From positions 744,001 to 808,000 of the forward strand of contig BCIX01000002.1 of NCBI GenBank assembly GCA_001600095.1: a DNA stretch of 64,000 nucleotides. The letters run 5' to 3'. The notes beneath the pieces are model-generated. The model ran no database searches, was not told the origin of the DNA, and saw only the letters and a program-made list of their open reading frames with translations. The position numbers and the translations under genes are program-made. This DNA is from Bullera alba. Taxonomy: Eukaryota; Basidiomycota; Tremellomycetes; Tremellales; Bulleraceae. This document shows positions 33,712 to 45,155 of the stretch, in pieces (position 1 is the first letter of the stretch; the number at the start of each line of letters is the position of its first letter).

Positions 33712-36700
33712 ATGGAGGCTTCGAGGTGAGTTTGCATCGAAGACCGCAATGGAAGTGTACGCGTTTGACCAGGTCATCATAGCTCTACACTTCCTGCTCC
33801 TCAGCAAGGAGGTGATGCACCATCTCAGCCCCCTGCAACTCCATCTCATTCGACTCTTCTCCCAGCTCTCTCTCCATCATCGGTGGAACAGACCCCAGCT
33901 CCGATCCACCCTTTGCCCCAAGGCCCGCACTCCAATCAAAGTCAGGCAGCTCCTCAGCAGCCATCACACCCCCATACTCTGCCCAGAGCTGGGCCGCAAC
34001 ACCCAGCACACCACTCGCATCCGATCACCCAGCCGCAGTTCATGGTGCACCACCAAGCCGGTCAGATGCTGCCTCCAACCACGAATGGCACGAGTCACCC
34101 TCAGCCTAGCGGTAATGGTAATGTCTTTGGAGCCGTCATGGGTTCTGGCCCAGGACAAGTACCTCCACAGTCCCCTGGACCAGGCAACACCAAAGTCTAC
34201 GCCAGCGTTTACTCAGGCGTGAGTGAAGCGCTCTTAGGTACATCACGCGGAAAATGCTGATACCTGATTTTAGATTCCCGTGTTCGAAGCTATGATCAGG
34301 GGTATCTCAGTCATGAGAAGGACATCAGATAGGTGAGCTACCTCCCATTATCGGGCGGACGAGCTATGCTGACTGTATCCAGCTGGGTCAACGCCACGCA
34401 GATCCTTAAAGTCGCTGGCGTCATCAAGTCCCAGCGGACAAAGACCCTAGAGAAGGAGATACAAGTCGGTCTGCATGAGAAGGTACAAGGAGGTTGTGAG
34501 TGGCACCGCTTCGAATTGATGGGCACGGCTGACATACTTTGGCTTCAGACGGGAAATATCAAGGCACTTGGTGAGTGACCCATCCTTGATTGCCGGATTG
34601 AGCTGACACTCGAACCAGGATTCCACTTGGTCGTGGTCGCGAGCTGGCAGAACAATACGGTGTATCTGCTTACCTCGCACCAATCTTCGAGTTCAGCCCA
34701 GATCCCGCTAGTGTCGCTGCGCTCCCCATCGCACGATCCGAGACGCCCAGTCGCAAAGGAGCAAAGACACCTTCAGGCAACGGGGGCGCTCAGAGCACAC
34801 CTCTCTTGACCTCCGCTGGACGAGTCGCTTCACCTTTCACGACACAGCCAGCGAGTCATCCTTCACAAGCATCAGAACATACAGCTCACGCTCAGCAGCA
34901 GCAACTGCAGCATCCACCAGCTGGCGGTAATGGAGTGGCCACGACCTACTGGAAGGGCGGCTACTTTCCGGCAACCCTTCCACACGTTGAGCATGGCGAT
35001 AATCGCCTGGGGCCCGCCGCCGAGCTGAACGGAATGAGCATGCCGCATAGTCAGGCCCCGACCTATCTCGATCAATATGGTGCTCCGCATCCTACCTATC
35101 ATCAGCAGCAAGGTCAATTTGTGGCCGACGGTTATCAGTCAGGCGGTCCGCCAGCGAAACGCCAAAAGTCCAACGACGACAGTATGTCAGTAGACCAAGA
35201 GTACACCAACGGCAACGGTCATGTAGAAGAGGAGGAGGCGATTGAAGTTGAAGTAGACGAGGAGGAAGAGTCCGATGACGAAGAGTTGCGAAATCGACCT
35301 CCTTTGCCCTCGCAGATGAGGCTCAGTGTCAAACCGCTTCGACCCAAAGCCACTATCAACACTGCGCGGACGAGGTCAAAGCTCCTCGGCCTTTTCTCGG
35401 TTGAGGACGAATCAACAGTCAACCTGCGTTCAATCTTCGGACTGCAGCCGGATCAACTTGTCTCCGGCCGCGAGCCAATCGACATTGACATGGTTATCGA
35501 CAACCAAGGCCACACCGCGCTCCACTGGGCCTGTGCCTTGGCTCGGAACACTACGGTCAAGCAGCTCATCGAGATTGGCGGTGCGGATATCAACCGAGGC
35601 AACTATGCGGGTGAAACTGCTCTGATAAGGAGCGTCCTCACCACCAATCACGCAGAACAAGGGGGTGACACGTTCAAGACGCTACTGAAACTCTTGAGTG
35701 ACAGCATACGCACTATCGATCACTCGCACAAGACGGTGCTACACCACATTTGTCTGATAGCCGGCGTCAAAGGTCGTGCGAGCTCGGCGAGGATCTACAT
35801 GGCGAACGTTCTCGAGTTCATCGCCAAGGACAGTGCCAACTCGAACCGCGGGTCCGAGGAGACTTCGCTCCGGTCATCGTTAAATGATCTCAACGGCTCT
35901 TCATCCAGTTCCGGCATCCCAATGAAGACTTTGATCGACGTACAAGACGTTCATGGAGATACGGCGTTGAACATCGCTGCTCGGGTTGGCAACAAGGGCT
36001 TGGTCAAGTTGTTGCTCGACGCCGGCGCCGACAAGGCCAGGAGTAACAAGCTGGGTCTGAAGCCCCAGGACTTTGGGGTCGAGGTCGAGGTGAGTGACTG
36101 CTAGGCCCGTTTGGTGATTTGGCTGACGAATGAGTGTTAGGCGCTACGAGTGTCGCCAGCAGAGGCTGTTGTGTCGAGTTTGAAGGCTGAGGTTCCCAAG
36201 CCGGAGAAGCACTCCCGAGAGGTGCAAAAGAGTGAGTCGAGCGATCCCGAGTAAAATCAACTACGGCTGACCACCTCATCAGACATCTCCGCCATCTTCG
36301 AGACGATCAACGAGACCTTCGCATCCGAGATGACAGTCAAACAGACCAAGCTGAACGCGACTGAGGCTTCTGTCCGACACGCCACGAAAGCTCTATCTGA
36401 AAAACGGCAACTTGTGACCAAGGGTCAACAGCGATTGAGCGAATCGGAGCAAGCCAAACAGAAGATGGACAATGTCCGCCGTGCAGTCGAAGGGTCCGTC
36501 CTGTCGGACTGGAGTGGACGAGGTCCACTTTCGACTGAAGTGTCCGATGAGACAGCTGTGCCCGCGGCCTTCAAGCTTCTCCCATCGGAATACGCGGTTC
36601 CACCCGCTTCAGAAGAAGGCGGTGAGGAGATTGCCTTGCCGGAGCGGGGAGATGTCAATGCCAACGTCCTCACCCTGAGGAAGATGCTATTGTGGGAGGA

Positions 36701-37043
36701 CAGAATTTTAAAACTGCTCGAGGATAGGTTACAGGCCTTGCAGGGTGAATCGTCCGACAAGGCGGTCAAGTACCGCAAGTTGGTGAGCCTGTGTACGAAA
36801 GTCCCCGTGGACAAGGTCGATGGGGTGAGTGGTCTACCTAGAATCGAAAAGCAGCCGAGCTGACACATAATTTGACAGTCACTAGACACGTTGACTGCGG
36901 CCATCGAGTCGGATGGGCAGAGCATAGACCTGAGCAGGATCACTGGCTTCATGGCGAGGATGAAGGACGCTCAGTCGCAAGCGCCATCGGGAGAGGAACA
37001 GCCGCAGAATGAGACCGAGGCGATGGATGGGATTGCTGAATGA
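33712..37043 (+). CDS. MBP1: APSES-ankyrin transcription factor, Mbp1/MBF type
   Basis: Mbp1-type factors are the DNA-binding subunit of MBF, which drives G1/S genes through ACGCGT boxes. Exon 1 (33712-33725) is followed by a Gln/Pro/His-rich exon starting at 33783. The APSES DNA-binding domain starts near residue 140: [19 protein letters not shown], then [20 protein letters not shown] and [20 protein letters not shown], then [20 protein letters not shown]. Its recognition region is intact. A disordered linker with an acidic patch follows. The ankyrin block includes [51 protein letters not shown] and [20 protein letters not shown]. The C-terminal 300 residues contain coiled-coil helices (Swi6-binding/dimerisation type). 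About ten introns. Stop TGA at 37041-37043. Confidence 0.93.
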
Positions 37044-37230
37044 GTAAAGGAGACACTCTTTGTATAGTACTGCTTGATGCCAAAATTGCAATTGTTCAGT
37101 CACTAGGAGTGTAGCGAAGGTTCAGCGCTCATCAGGCTCATCCTTATTGCTTCTTGCTGCAGAATATCCGGTCGCGGATCGCAAGTTGCATCACATAGAT
37201 ACTCTCCTCTGCCAGCCCTACGTAGGAGGC

Positions 37231-39380
37231 CTAGAAGGAGTTGTCGCCACCAAAGAGGTGGAAGGACCTAGAATAAGAGGCACTAGCCAGGAACTTGCCG
37301 TTCGAGCTGACGTCCACGCTCATCACTTTGCCCGAATCCGTTGGCAGATTCCTGATCAAGTTCCACTCGTCGGCACTCCATATTCTCACGTTGCAATCGA
37401 ATCCAGCGGTGACCAGGAAAAGTCCGGACTTGGGAAGATCGCCCTGTGAGGCCGGCGTGCGATATCCATTCGAGACCACCTCGCCATTGGCGCCAAGAAT
37501 GGGTTTGACATCGAGTTCCTCTTTGACATCCAGGTCCATGTGCCCGTTCTCCCTGGTCTCTGGGTCGGTGCTCATGCCACCGTTCTCTGCGGGAGCGTTG
37601 GGGACAGCGGGTAGTGGTGCAGTGGCGAGGGGTGCGTCGAGCGGCACGAATTGCGTCTCGTTGAGGTTTCGGTAAAATTTCAGGTCTGATACCGAGGATT
37701 TGTGGGCTGGTATTATGTATTGAGTCTTGAGTGCTCTCAGGTCCCATATCCGAACAGTGTCGTCGCCGGATCCAGTGGCAATTTGGTATCTAAGCCAGAG
37801 AGTCAGTCGAGATATGAATGTGTCTGCAATGGCAGATACGTACCCGCTGGGGGCAAAATCCATAGACAGAATCTCCTTCACGTGGCCATCGAGCACCATC
37901 GCTGTTCGACCTGTACGGATGTCCCACACTCGACCGATTGCGTCGAAGCCCCTGCTTCAATCAGCACTTGCAAATGAAGATGTTATGCACATTCCACTCA
38001 CCCAGAAGCCGCCAGCGCTCCGTCATCCTGGAAAGCCAAGGCGTACACTTCCTTGCTGTGACCCTCCTGTGTCAACAGCTCCTTTTTCGACTCTACGTCC
38101 CATAGCTTCCATGTCCCGTCGAAAGACGCCGAGCCAAGGTATTGGCCCGACGGATGGAAGGCTATCCTGCCTACTCGATTCTGGTGGCCGCTTAATGTTG
38201 CCAGAGGTTTGTCCCTGTAGTAGACTGTTAAGGCAAGCCTTCGGGGTAGAGGATGTTCCGACTCACCCTGATAACGACCAAAGCTTGACCTCTCCCTCAC
38301 CACCACCCGTCGCAAAGTTCAGAGCGTCCGCACTCTGCCCAACAGTCGCCGTGGGATACCAGGCCGCTCCTCCTATTCTATCCGAATGACCCAATTTTGT
38401 TGTTATAGGACTGAGATTTGGCATATCCCATATTTTGATGTTCCCTGTCCACGAGGTGGTGAGAACCATTTCTGAATTTGGCGAGAATCGAATCGTCGAC
38501 AATGGCCGATCGTCCCCGAACTGCGAACCAAGATTGTTGAACGTCTGCGCATGCGCTGATCAGTATGTGTGGCTTCCGGTGGCAGCTATACCACCCACCT
38601 TGAGCTCGCTGTAGATCTCCTTCCTAGCATTAACGATTTTCGACAGCGGCAGTCCGACTTCTATTCTCTGTCTGGCGATACGTGCTTTTGCCCTAAGCGT
38701 AGCGTCAGCCCCGATCCACTGTTAGGACACTTCATAGGAGAAAAATTACTCACTTTGACAAAGAATACCTAGCCAGTTTCCGTCTTGCTTGTAACAGCTC
38801 ATCCGGACCTTCTGTGTAGAACTCGCCCTGGATGTCCATGAGCGAAGTCCTTCCAGCAGTTCCCCAGTACAGTGGGCACTCACCTCGTCCTCGTCGCTAT
38901 CACTTGAATCTGACTCTGACGGTAGTTCATCCAGATCCTTCCCTCTTGCCGTTTGTATCTGTTCCTGGATGTATTTCAATCTATCTCGTCTGTCGCCAGG
39001 CTGAGATGAGGATGGTTAGCATTCTTTCCTTGTGACTTCGAGGCCTCAAGAGGTAGACCAGCTAGTGTTCGGAACACTACTGGCCCAGCCCAGCGATGTT
39101 TGGAACACGGCTCTTCCACTCACCCCTTCGCCGAACAGCGTGATTGGCTCTCCATACGCTCTGAGCCTCTCCCTGACTTTCTTATCGTCCGTCGGTACTG
39201 CCATCCGCCTCATCTTCTTCTTCCGCTCCAACTGCTCTATCAAGGCTGCATTCTGCTGTCTCTCCCTCTCGTCGTCCGAGCCTCCCAGCTCGTACGTGTT
39301 GTCCACGGCTATAGTTGTGGTGTGTCAGTTTGATATTCTTCCTGACGGTCCGTTCGCATACCGAGGTCATCCAAGTCCAT
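37231..39380 (-). CDS. PRP4: U4/U6 snRNP protein Prp4 (WD40)
   Basis: Prp4 holds Prp3 on the U4/U6 snRNA duplex in the tri-snRNP. The first exon (39380-39362) gives MDLDDL; the second starts [20 protein letters not shown]. The N-terminal PRP4/SFM module is visible: [20 protein letters not shown] followed by PITLFGEG. Next come a linker with an acidic run and [20 protein letters not shown]. Seven WD repeats follow, including [89 protein letters not shown] and [18 protein letters not shown]. One unusual feature is a roughly 75-residue low-complexity insert between repeats 5 and 6 ([20 protein letters not shown] onward). The stop is at 37231-37233. Confidence 0.92.
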
Positions 39381-39917
39381 ATTGTGATTCTTCGTGTGTG
39401 GATTCCCGCTGCTGCCGAGCTCAGAGAAGAAGGTTAGTGAATTAAGAAGTCGTTACAGACAGTCACAGCTGCTGTCCGTTCAAGTCGCCTTTCAACTTCA
39501 TCGTTCAGCTGCTGCAGCCGTTCCTGAAATATGCTTCCGCTCGCATTCTTGCCACCGCTGGGCGGCGAGGTTCTCCCAATCCTTCAGCCTCCATAGTCCT
39601 GGCATTCCTTGCAGTACATACATACGACTGCACGAGTCTGTGGGGCTGTAAGACTGATGAGGGGAGCTGCAGCTGGGTATGCTGATACATCGTACAAACG
39701 TATTTGAGCATGATGATCGCTTTGCGAATTTGTGCTGTCGACGCTTCGCTGTCGCGAGACGCGCTCGACGCGTTTGTACTTTGGCCATGTTGTTGTTGCG
39801 ATATCAAAGATGAATCAAAAGCAAATCAAAAGCTGTAATCTACCTGTGATCCTCTACTACGCCTCTTGAGTCTGCCGATCTTGCCCATTGACAACACTTC
39901 TCTCGACGCTGGGAAAG
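39381..39917. promoter_or_regulatory. divergent region PRP4 / DUO1 with MCB box
   Basis: 537 bp between genes transcribed away from each other. ACGCGT occurs at 39768-39773, 145 bp upstream of the DUO1 start, next to GACGCGC. That fits cell-cycle control of a kinetochore gene. An overlapping minus-strand open frame (39498-39788) was considered and not accepted. Confidence 0.45.
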
Positions 39918-41110
39918 ATGGACTCCCCGCTACTACCAACTATACGCCGTCCTGCCGATGCAACATCCTCACCCTCGGCATTTCTCGCCGACTTGTCATT
40001 AGCAGATGCTGGATCGCCTTCATCGTCATTCGCTCAGCCTCCGCCTATTCACCAGTTCCGTTCTCAGCCGATCCCACAGCCATCCTTCGCCGGAAGTAGC
40101 TCGCGGCCTTGGAACGGTGCTACTGGGAACGAGGAAGTTGACTACAATGAGGAGACGCCTCAGAAAGCGAAACCAAAGGCGAAGTCGGGCAGCAAGCCGA
40201 GATTCTCACTATTCGCCCAGCCGTCCCAACGATCCATACCGTCATCATTAGAGAGGCGATCGGATCCGGCATTAGTGGAACACGAAGAGGAGGAAGAAGA
40301 TGTGGACGAGGGGGAAGAGGATGCAGGGGGAAGGGGACAAGAGGAGGACGAGACGATACATCCCAAATCTCAACAGACAAAATACGAGAGGGACGACAAA
40401 CTCCGCGAGTCGCTTTACGAGCTACGCCAGATGAACCAGGTATTCGACGGATTTCTCACCTCGCTCGAAGCGGCAAGAGACCATAACGAGGTGAGCATCA
40501 AGTTTCAGAAGCTGTTCATCACTTGATACAGCTTTAGCGTTTGGCAGTACGAGTCAAAGAGACATCAACTCTATTGGACATGTATACGGAGCTACTTGGT
40601 CAGACGGAGCATCACCAAGCGCTGATTCAGAACCGCCAATGGACAGGGGCGCAGGACGTAAGTGGTTCAGCATGTTTACAGAGCGGTAGTTGATCAGCTT
40701 GATAGGACGCTGCTGCGCTCGAGGCGGAAGAACAGGCGAGTATTGCAGCTGAGGAAGCTGCTGAAGAAGAGCGGTTGCGAGCGGAAGAAGAAGCTAGAGC
40801 GGCTGAAGAAGCAAGAGAGGCTCAGGCTCGGGAAGCTGCCTTGAGGGAGAGCGCTGTGCCCAGGGGCGGAACTCGCGGTAGGTGCGGTGTCAGAGTACCC
40901 AGTAGAGGTGAGCCCTAGAGTCTCCATACTGGACTATGCGCTGATCAACATGTAGGCTCTGGGATCCGCCCGCCATCGAGACAGACCTCCAACCCCACAA
41001 GGCCACCTTCGTCCTCAGGCACCGCGCCCTCCGGTATCCGCAAGCCGTCAGCGGGTCTGAATGGCAAGTATGCCGATGTGAAGAGTAGCGGCTACGGCCC
41101 GAGGAAGTGA
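39918..41110 (+). CDS. DUO1: DASH complex subunit Duo1
   Basis: Duo1 is a subunit of the DASH/Dam1 ring that couples kinetochores to microtubule plus ends in fungi. The conserved Duo1 segment begins ERDDKLRESLYELRQMNQVF and continues DGFLTSLEAARDHNERLA. After the first intron it reads RVKETSTLLDMYTELLGQTE followed by HHQALIQNRQWTGAQD. The spacing 'L-x-x-MN-x-x-F...L-x-x-Y-x-x-x-L-x-QTE' is diagnostic. The N-terminal 160 residues are disordered with an acidic run. The C-terminal part is a long Ala/Glu helix (EEQASIAAEEAAEEERLRAE) and a basic Ser/Pro tail ending SSGYGPRK. Three introns. The stop lies 55 bp from that of the convergent homeodomain gene. Confidence 0.88.
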
Positions 41111-41165
41111 GCGTGCGCGGGGCTATACATTACATGTACAACTACAGAATATTTACACCTTTGGG

Positions 41166-42901
41166 TCATTGATTTACACAGATATTCCGTACTTCCTTCC
41201 CTAGGGCGCTGCTCTTGAATCGTTTCAGTCCACCCAAAAGCTCTTTCTCCTCGGCGGTCAAGATCGAGTCACCGCTCTCCTTGTCTCCGAGCTTGGGCTG
41301 TTTCGACGGACCAGGCTCCTCGGGGTATAGCGTCGCCAATTTTCGCTTCAGCAGTGTCGCCAGCGGGTTTCCATCTGCGCTGGCGCCACGATCGTCTTTC
41401 TCTGTCAGCTTGTGGAGATCACACTGATGACTCACCGGATGCTAGTGCGAACGGGAACATGTCGCCCACTTTCACTACCCCCTTCTCGAGTCCGCCTCTC
41501 CGTTCCAGACCTTTGATGATGAAACGTCCTTGTTCATCGACGACAGGCTCACACTTTGGAAACGTCATTCGAGCCAAATTGATCAACTCCACCGGATTGA
41601 GCAGCCGTTCTGACCGCCTGGGTGGCTTATCCTGTGAGGAGCTGCTACCCTGTTTCTCCAGCTGACCATCGGGACGCCCTTCCAATGCCAAATTGATGGA
41701 GTTGATGTCGTCCATGTCTTTGTGCGAAGAGGTCATATTCATCTCATACTCCTCGAGCTCTGCTTCGCTTGGGTCCGCCATGTCGTTATGGCCTTTTGCT
41801 GTTTCGTCATTCTTGCTCTGATCGCCAGGGATGACGGAGAATCTGGAAGCGTAAGAAGCATACAGCTCGGCTTGGGTGACAGAAGCCGTGGAATCGGGTT
41901 GGTGGTGGAAGCTGCCGAGAATCCTGTCAGATCAGTATCGTTCAACAAGACCGCGACCTACCAGGTGCCCGCGCGAAGAGGCTCGACGAGATTGTCGATA
42001 CCAATCTCACTCATTTCAGATGTCGTATCCACCGCCTCCGATTCCTTGGCACTCATGCCTTTGAGGACGTAGTCGTCGTCTTCCTTCGCCATCTCGCAGC
42101 CTGGAAAGGTCGCACACGCGAGCTGTATAAGCTCTTGCCCGCCAAGGAGGGGTGACGTGGTGGAGTAGGGGTCGAAACGGGTCTTATACGAGTTGTACAG
42201 CGCCAGTTGGGATACATACAGCGAAGACGGGGCTGATCGATATGTGACCTGCAACCTGGACTGATCAGCGCAATGACGGTTAGGTCAACTCACCACCCTG
42301 TGGCCCTGCCTGGTTCTTGCATCGATTCCATATCTCTCAGACCTCTGAGCTTGTGCCGCCGTTGTCTGAAATACTGCCTGATCTTGGTCCAATCCCTCCC
42401 CGTTTTTTCTGCCAACATGTGCAGATCCTCCACCGACGGGGTTGGATTGCGCGTGTAAAAGTCTCTCAGGATGTGTATCTGGTCTGAATTGGACATTGTC
42501 GCGGCGAGGCGGGACGGGTTGTGCGGCACGTAATTGGCGTACGAGCTGCCAGAGTCGGGTTTCCTCGTCACAGATTCGGCCCGCATTGTGGGTTGCTCGA
42601 TATCGACACTGGTAGAGTCGACGGCAGGTGTCTCTTCGTGAGCGGTATCTTCGACACCAGAGACGTCGGGGAGCTCCTCGGAGTGCCGAGCCACTGCTTC
42701 CGCTATCGCCTGCGCAGTGGCTTGATTTGCCAGCTCGGACGACATGTCCATGAGCCCAGACTGCGGTTCTCGCTCTGGCGAAGGGTAGTCATCTGCGAGG
42801 TTGGCCTGGAAGCGAAGGTTAGCTGGTCGGAGAGTCGTTCAGCTGCAACATACCGAGTTGATGTCCTGCTGTGGTTCTAGACTGTCTAGCTTGGGTGACA
42901 T
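41166..42901 (-). CDS. atypical homeodomain protein with two RFX-like modules
   Basis: The first exon encodes MSPKLDSLEPQQDINS. The homeodomain-like segment follows at about residues 100-160: DQIHILRDFYTRNPTPSVED, LHMLAEKTGRDWTKIRQYF and RQRRHKLRGL. Helix 3 reads IRQYFRQRRHK, so the usual WFxNRR is altered and the invariant Asn51 is Gln. Two related modules come next. The first reads SQLALYNSYKTRF...LLGGQELIQLACATFPGC...YVLKGM. The second reads TQAELYASYASRF...LLNPVELINLARMTFPKC...FIIKGL. Both resemble RFX-type winged helices as found in RSC9/ARID2 (LYxxY, FPxC, Y/F-x-I-x-G-I). A C-terminal basic region follows. A role in transcription or chromatin is inferred; this domain combination is not one I recognise. 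About five introns. Confidence 0.7.
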
Positions 42902-43347
42902 GGCCTGCAGAGCCTCCCGAGAGGTTCCCGGGTATCGATGTCTGGTGGACGTGTTGAGTGGAGGGAAGATGGACTCGGAAGAAAGAGGAAAGAAATACAG
43001 AGTGGGAAATTGACCGGGTGAGCGAACTCAGGATTCTGGTTAGGCGCTCGGTCTAGCTTCGGCACAGGTTGTGCGCCTATACAATCCCGGATGTTGTAGG
43101 CTTGACCGGTGACCACTCAGTACTCTGGGCGACCTGGTGCGCCAGAGAGCGCCAGCGCAACACCTCAACCGAAGCCGTGACAGCTACTTGCATTTCTCAT
43201 CATACTGCTTACAGCTATACAGAGCGACGTCTATGCTTGCGATATAGCCCAGTAACCCCCAATTCACTCGTGAGCCGCCAACATGCCTCGGATTCAACTT
43301 CTGTCACCAGGTGTTCCTGAATTCCTCAAATTGCCCCACCTCCCTAG
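42902..43347. other. intergenic region upstream of the homeodomain gene
   Basis: About 450 bp with the promoter of the homeodomain gene and the 3' flank of the acetyltransferase, both on the minus strand. No other element recognised. Confidence 0.5.
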
Positions 43348-43923
43348 TTAAAGCGGCTTCTCCATGATGTGGTCCGTGCGTATGCTACCTCCCATGACAA
43401 AGTCGTGTGTTCCCACCACTTTGAACCCTCGCCCTGTGTAGAACCGGATTCCATTCGAATTGTCCTCCCAAACTCCCAACCAGAACCCATCGCATCCTTC
43501 ATCCCTAGCGATCCCCTCCGAGGCGTTGATGAGGATCTTGCCCAGCCCGGATCCCTGTTGAGATCCATCTACATATATTTTCCTCAGCTCGCATGGCTTG
43601 GTGGCTGTCAAGGAGGGCTCGCGGGTGTCGAAGACCAATTGTGTCATTCCGGATATCTTGGATTCGTTTTCTGCAAGTAGGAAGATCATCTCTGTGTCCT
43701 GGATGCATTTGGCGAGAAATCCTGGAGAGAGGGCGGTAGACCGGTAGTGATCATAGTCTTCCTGAGGCACAGACGGACCGAAGTGTTTGTACCATGTCTC
43801 CGCGACAAGAGTCGATATTGCTTCGGCGTCGGCAGTCGTCGCGACTCGGAGAGTGTATAGACTCTGCGCGGCGTATTGTTGTAATTTGGCCGGTTCAGTA
43901 CCTTCCCGCGATTGGATCGGCAT
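43348..43923 (-). CDS. GNAT-family N-acetyltransferase
   Basis: Intronless, 191 aa. The GNAT fold is visible: YTLRVATTADAEAISTLVAE (beta 1/alpha 1), MIFLLAENESKISGMTQLVF, then ELRKIYVDGSQQGSGLGKIL, which contains the acetyl-CoA pyrophosphate loop (Q-x-x-G-x-G). The motif B end is FWLGVWEDNSNGIRFYTGRG followed by FKVVGTHDFVMGG. The pattern 'LxVWexNxxAixFYxxxGF' is typical of small-molecule or protein N-acetyltransferases related to bacterial RimI/YjaB-type enzymes. The substrate cannot be read from the sequence. Lack of introns in an intron-rich neighbourhood could hint at horizontal origin, but short single-exon genes are also normal. Confidence 0.88.
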   Translation of the reverse strand: MPIQSREGTEPAKLQQYAAQSLYTLRVATTADAEAISTLVAETWYKHFGPSVPQEDYDHYRSTALSPGFLAKCIQDTEMIFLLAENESKISGMTQLVFDTREPSLTATKPCELRKIYVDGSQQGSGLGKILINASEGIARDEGCDGFWLGVWEDNSNGIRFYTGRGFKVVGTHDFVMGGSIRTDHIMEKPL

Positions 43924-44246
43924 GATGTATGATCGGTGACCACGTTAGGATAAAAGAAATGCATTCTACTATATCCCAATGCCTTTATAGAGTAGTGTAG
44001 TTGCTGCTGCCTTCCCGAGCGGAGTCGACATTAATCCTCGAAGCTCGATCATACTCGACTCACGCATGGACATCTCCGGACAGTCGGCGACCTCCGCCAG
44101 CACCCAAATTCTTCTCTGATCGGACGTCACTGTCACCGGTAGCAGCGCTCGCGCTGTAGTCGGGCGTCCTTGCTGTGAAGCTAGCCTCATCACTGCCCGA
44201 CATACCGAGGCAACAGCTTACAGGGCGATATATTACCTTGACAACG
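43924..44246. promoter_or_regulatory. divergent promoter region, GNAT / SFM1
   Basis: 323 bp between two genes transcribed away from each other. No specific element recognised. Confidence 0.5.
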
Positions 44247-45155
44247 ATGTCCAAATCTATAAACTATGTCATCGGTGAGGGAGAACCGCTCGTGCCGGAC
44301 TGATCATTCTCAGAGCACATGGAGCAGGATGACGAGGGCACCAAAGCACTTCCAGAATGGGTCAAGCTAGAGTGAGTCGCTCATGCATAGCTCTGCTGAT
44401 GCCAGATACTCGCACATGCTCAACTTGATTGGCCTATCATCGCATCTGCATTTCACATCCCTGTCCTCGACTTCGATTCCACCTCTGCAGGAGTATCTCT
44501 CCAGTAACCCGGCTTCGAGCAAATTGCACACGCATACCAAACCCATTCTGGAGCTATTGTCATCCTCGAATCCACCTATACCCATCGAGAGGGTCTGTCT
44601 GTTAGACCCAAGAGCGGAGAAAGTGCTAGCACCGGAGGACGGAGACAAGTTCGACTACTTCCTCTACGGCGGTATTCTGGGAGATGATCCTCCAAGGGAC
44701 AGGACCGCGGAGTTGCGGAAACTCGGGTTCGAGGGAAGGCATTTGGACACTGTTCAGATGACCACGGACACAGCAGTGGGTGTCACGAAAAAAGTGGTCG
44801 AGGACAAGAGTGAGTTCGGAACCTAAGAATATCACGTGTGTTTGATCTGACCCCGAATGTTGCAGTCAAATTGAACGAGATCCCATACACGGTGAGTCAC
44901 CGCATTCCAGAGACGCCCGGGGCTAGTTCTGAATCTAGTTGCAGGATTTCCCGACTATACAACTGGACGAGCACGAGTCGATAGAGATGCCTTTCCGTGA
45001 GTCCCCCCGAATGGTACCCCGGGTGGCTGCTGCTCTGTATACTGAGACCCCCGGTGTCAGGCTATGTTAAAGACCCGGCCGGGAACCCTGTGATGCCGCC
45101 GGGAATGAAGGAGCACTGGAAGGCGGATATGGACAGGACGATCGATGATTTCTAA
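44247..45155 (+). CDS. SFM1: SPOUT-type protein arginine methyltransferase Sfm1
   Basis: Sfm1 methylates an arginine of ribosomal protein uS3 (Rps3) and belongs to the SPOUT fold (DUF431). The spliced N terminus reads MSKSINYVIEHMEQDDEG, then LPEWVKLEYSHMLNLIG. Diagnostic stretches are VCLLDPRAEKVLAPEDGD, FDYFLYGGILGDDPPRDRT, LDTVQMTTDTAVGVTKKVVE, IKLNEIPYTDFPTIQLDEHE and SIEMPFRYVKDPAGNPVMPP. 'LLDPRA', 'GGILGDxPPRDRT', 'QMTTDTA' and 'EMPFRYV' are invariant in the family and form the knot and cofactor site. Four to five introns, including short ones near 44820-44870 and 44893-44943. Stop TAA at 45153-45155. Full length. Confidence 0.95.

Noticed and set aside
39498..39788. 96-codon minus-strand open frame starting MAKVQTRRARLATAKRRQHK in the PRP4-DUO1 interval
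   Set aside because: No family resemblance, other frames of the same stretch are also open, its start overlaps the MCB box, and no splice model improves it. Kept as a bare possibility only.
42521..42880. 119-codon plus-strand open frame opposite the homeodomain exon
   Set aside because: Shadow of the homeodomain coding exon; no domain of its own.
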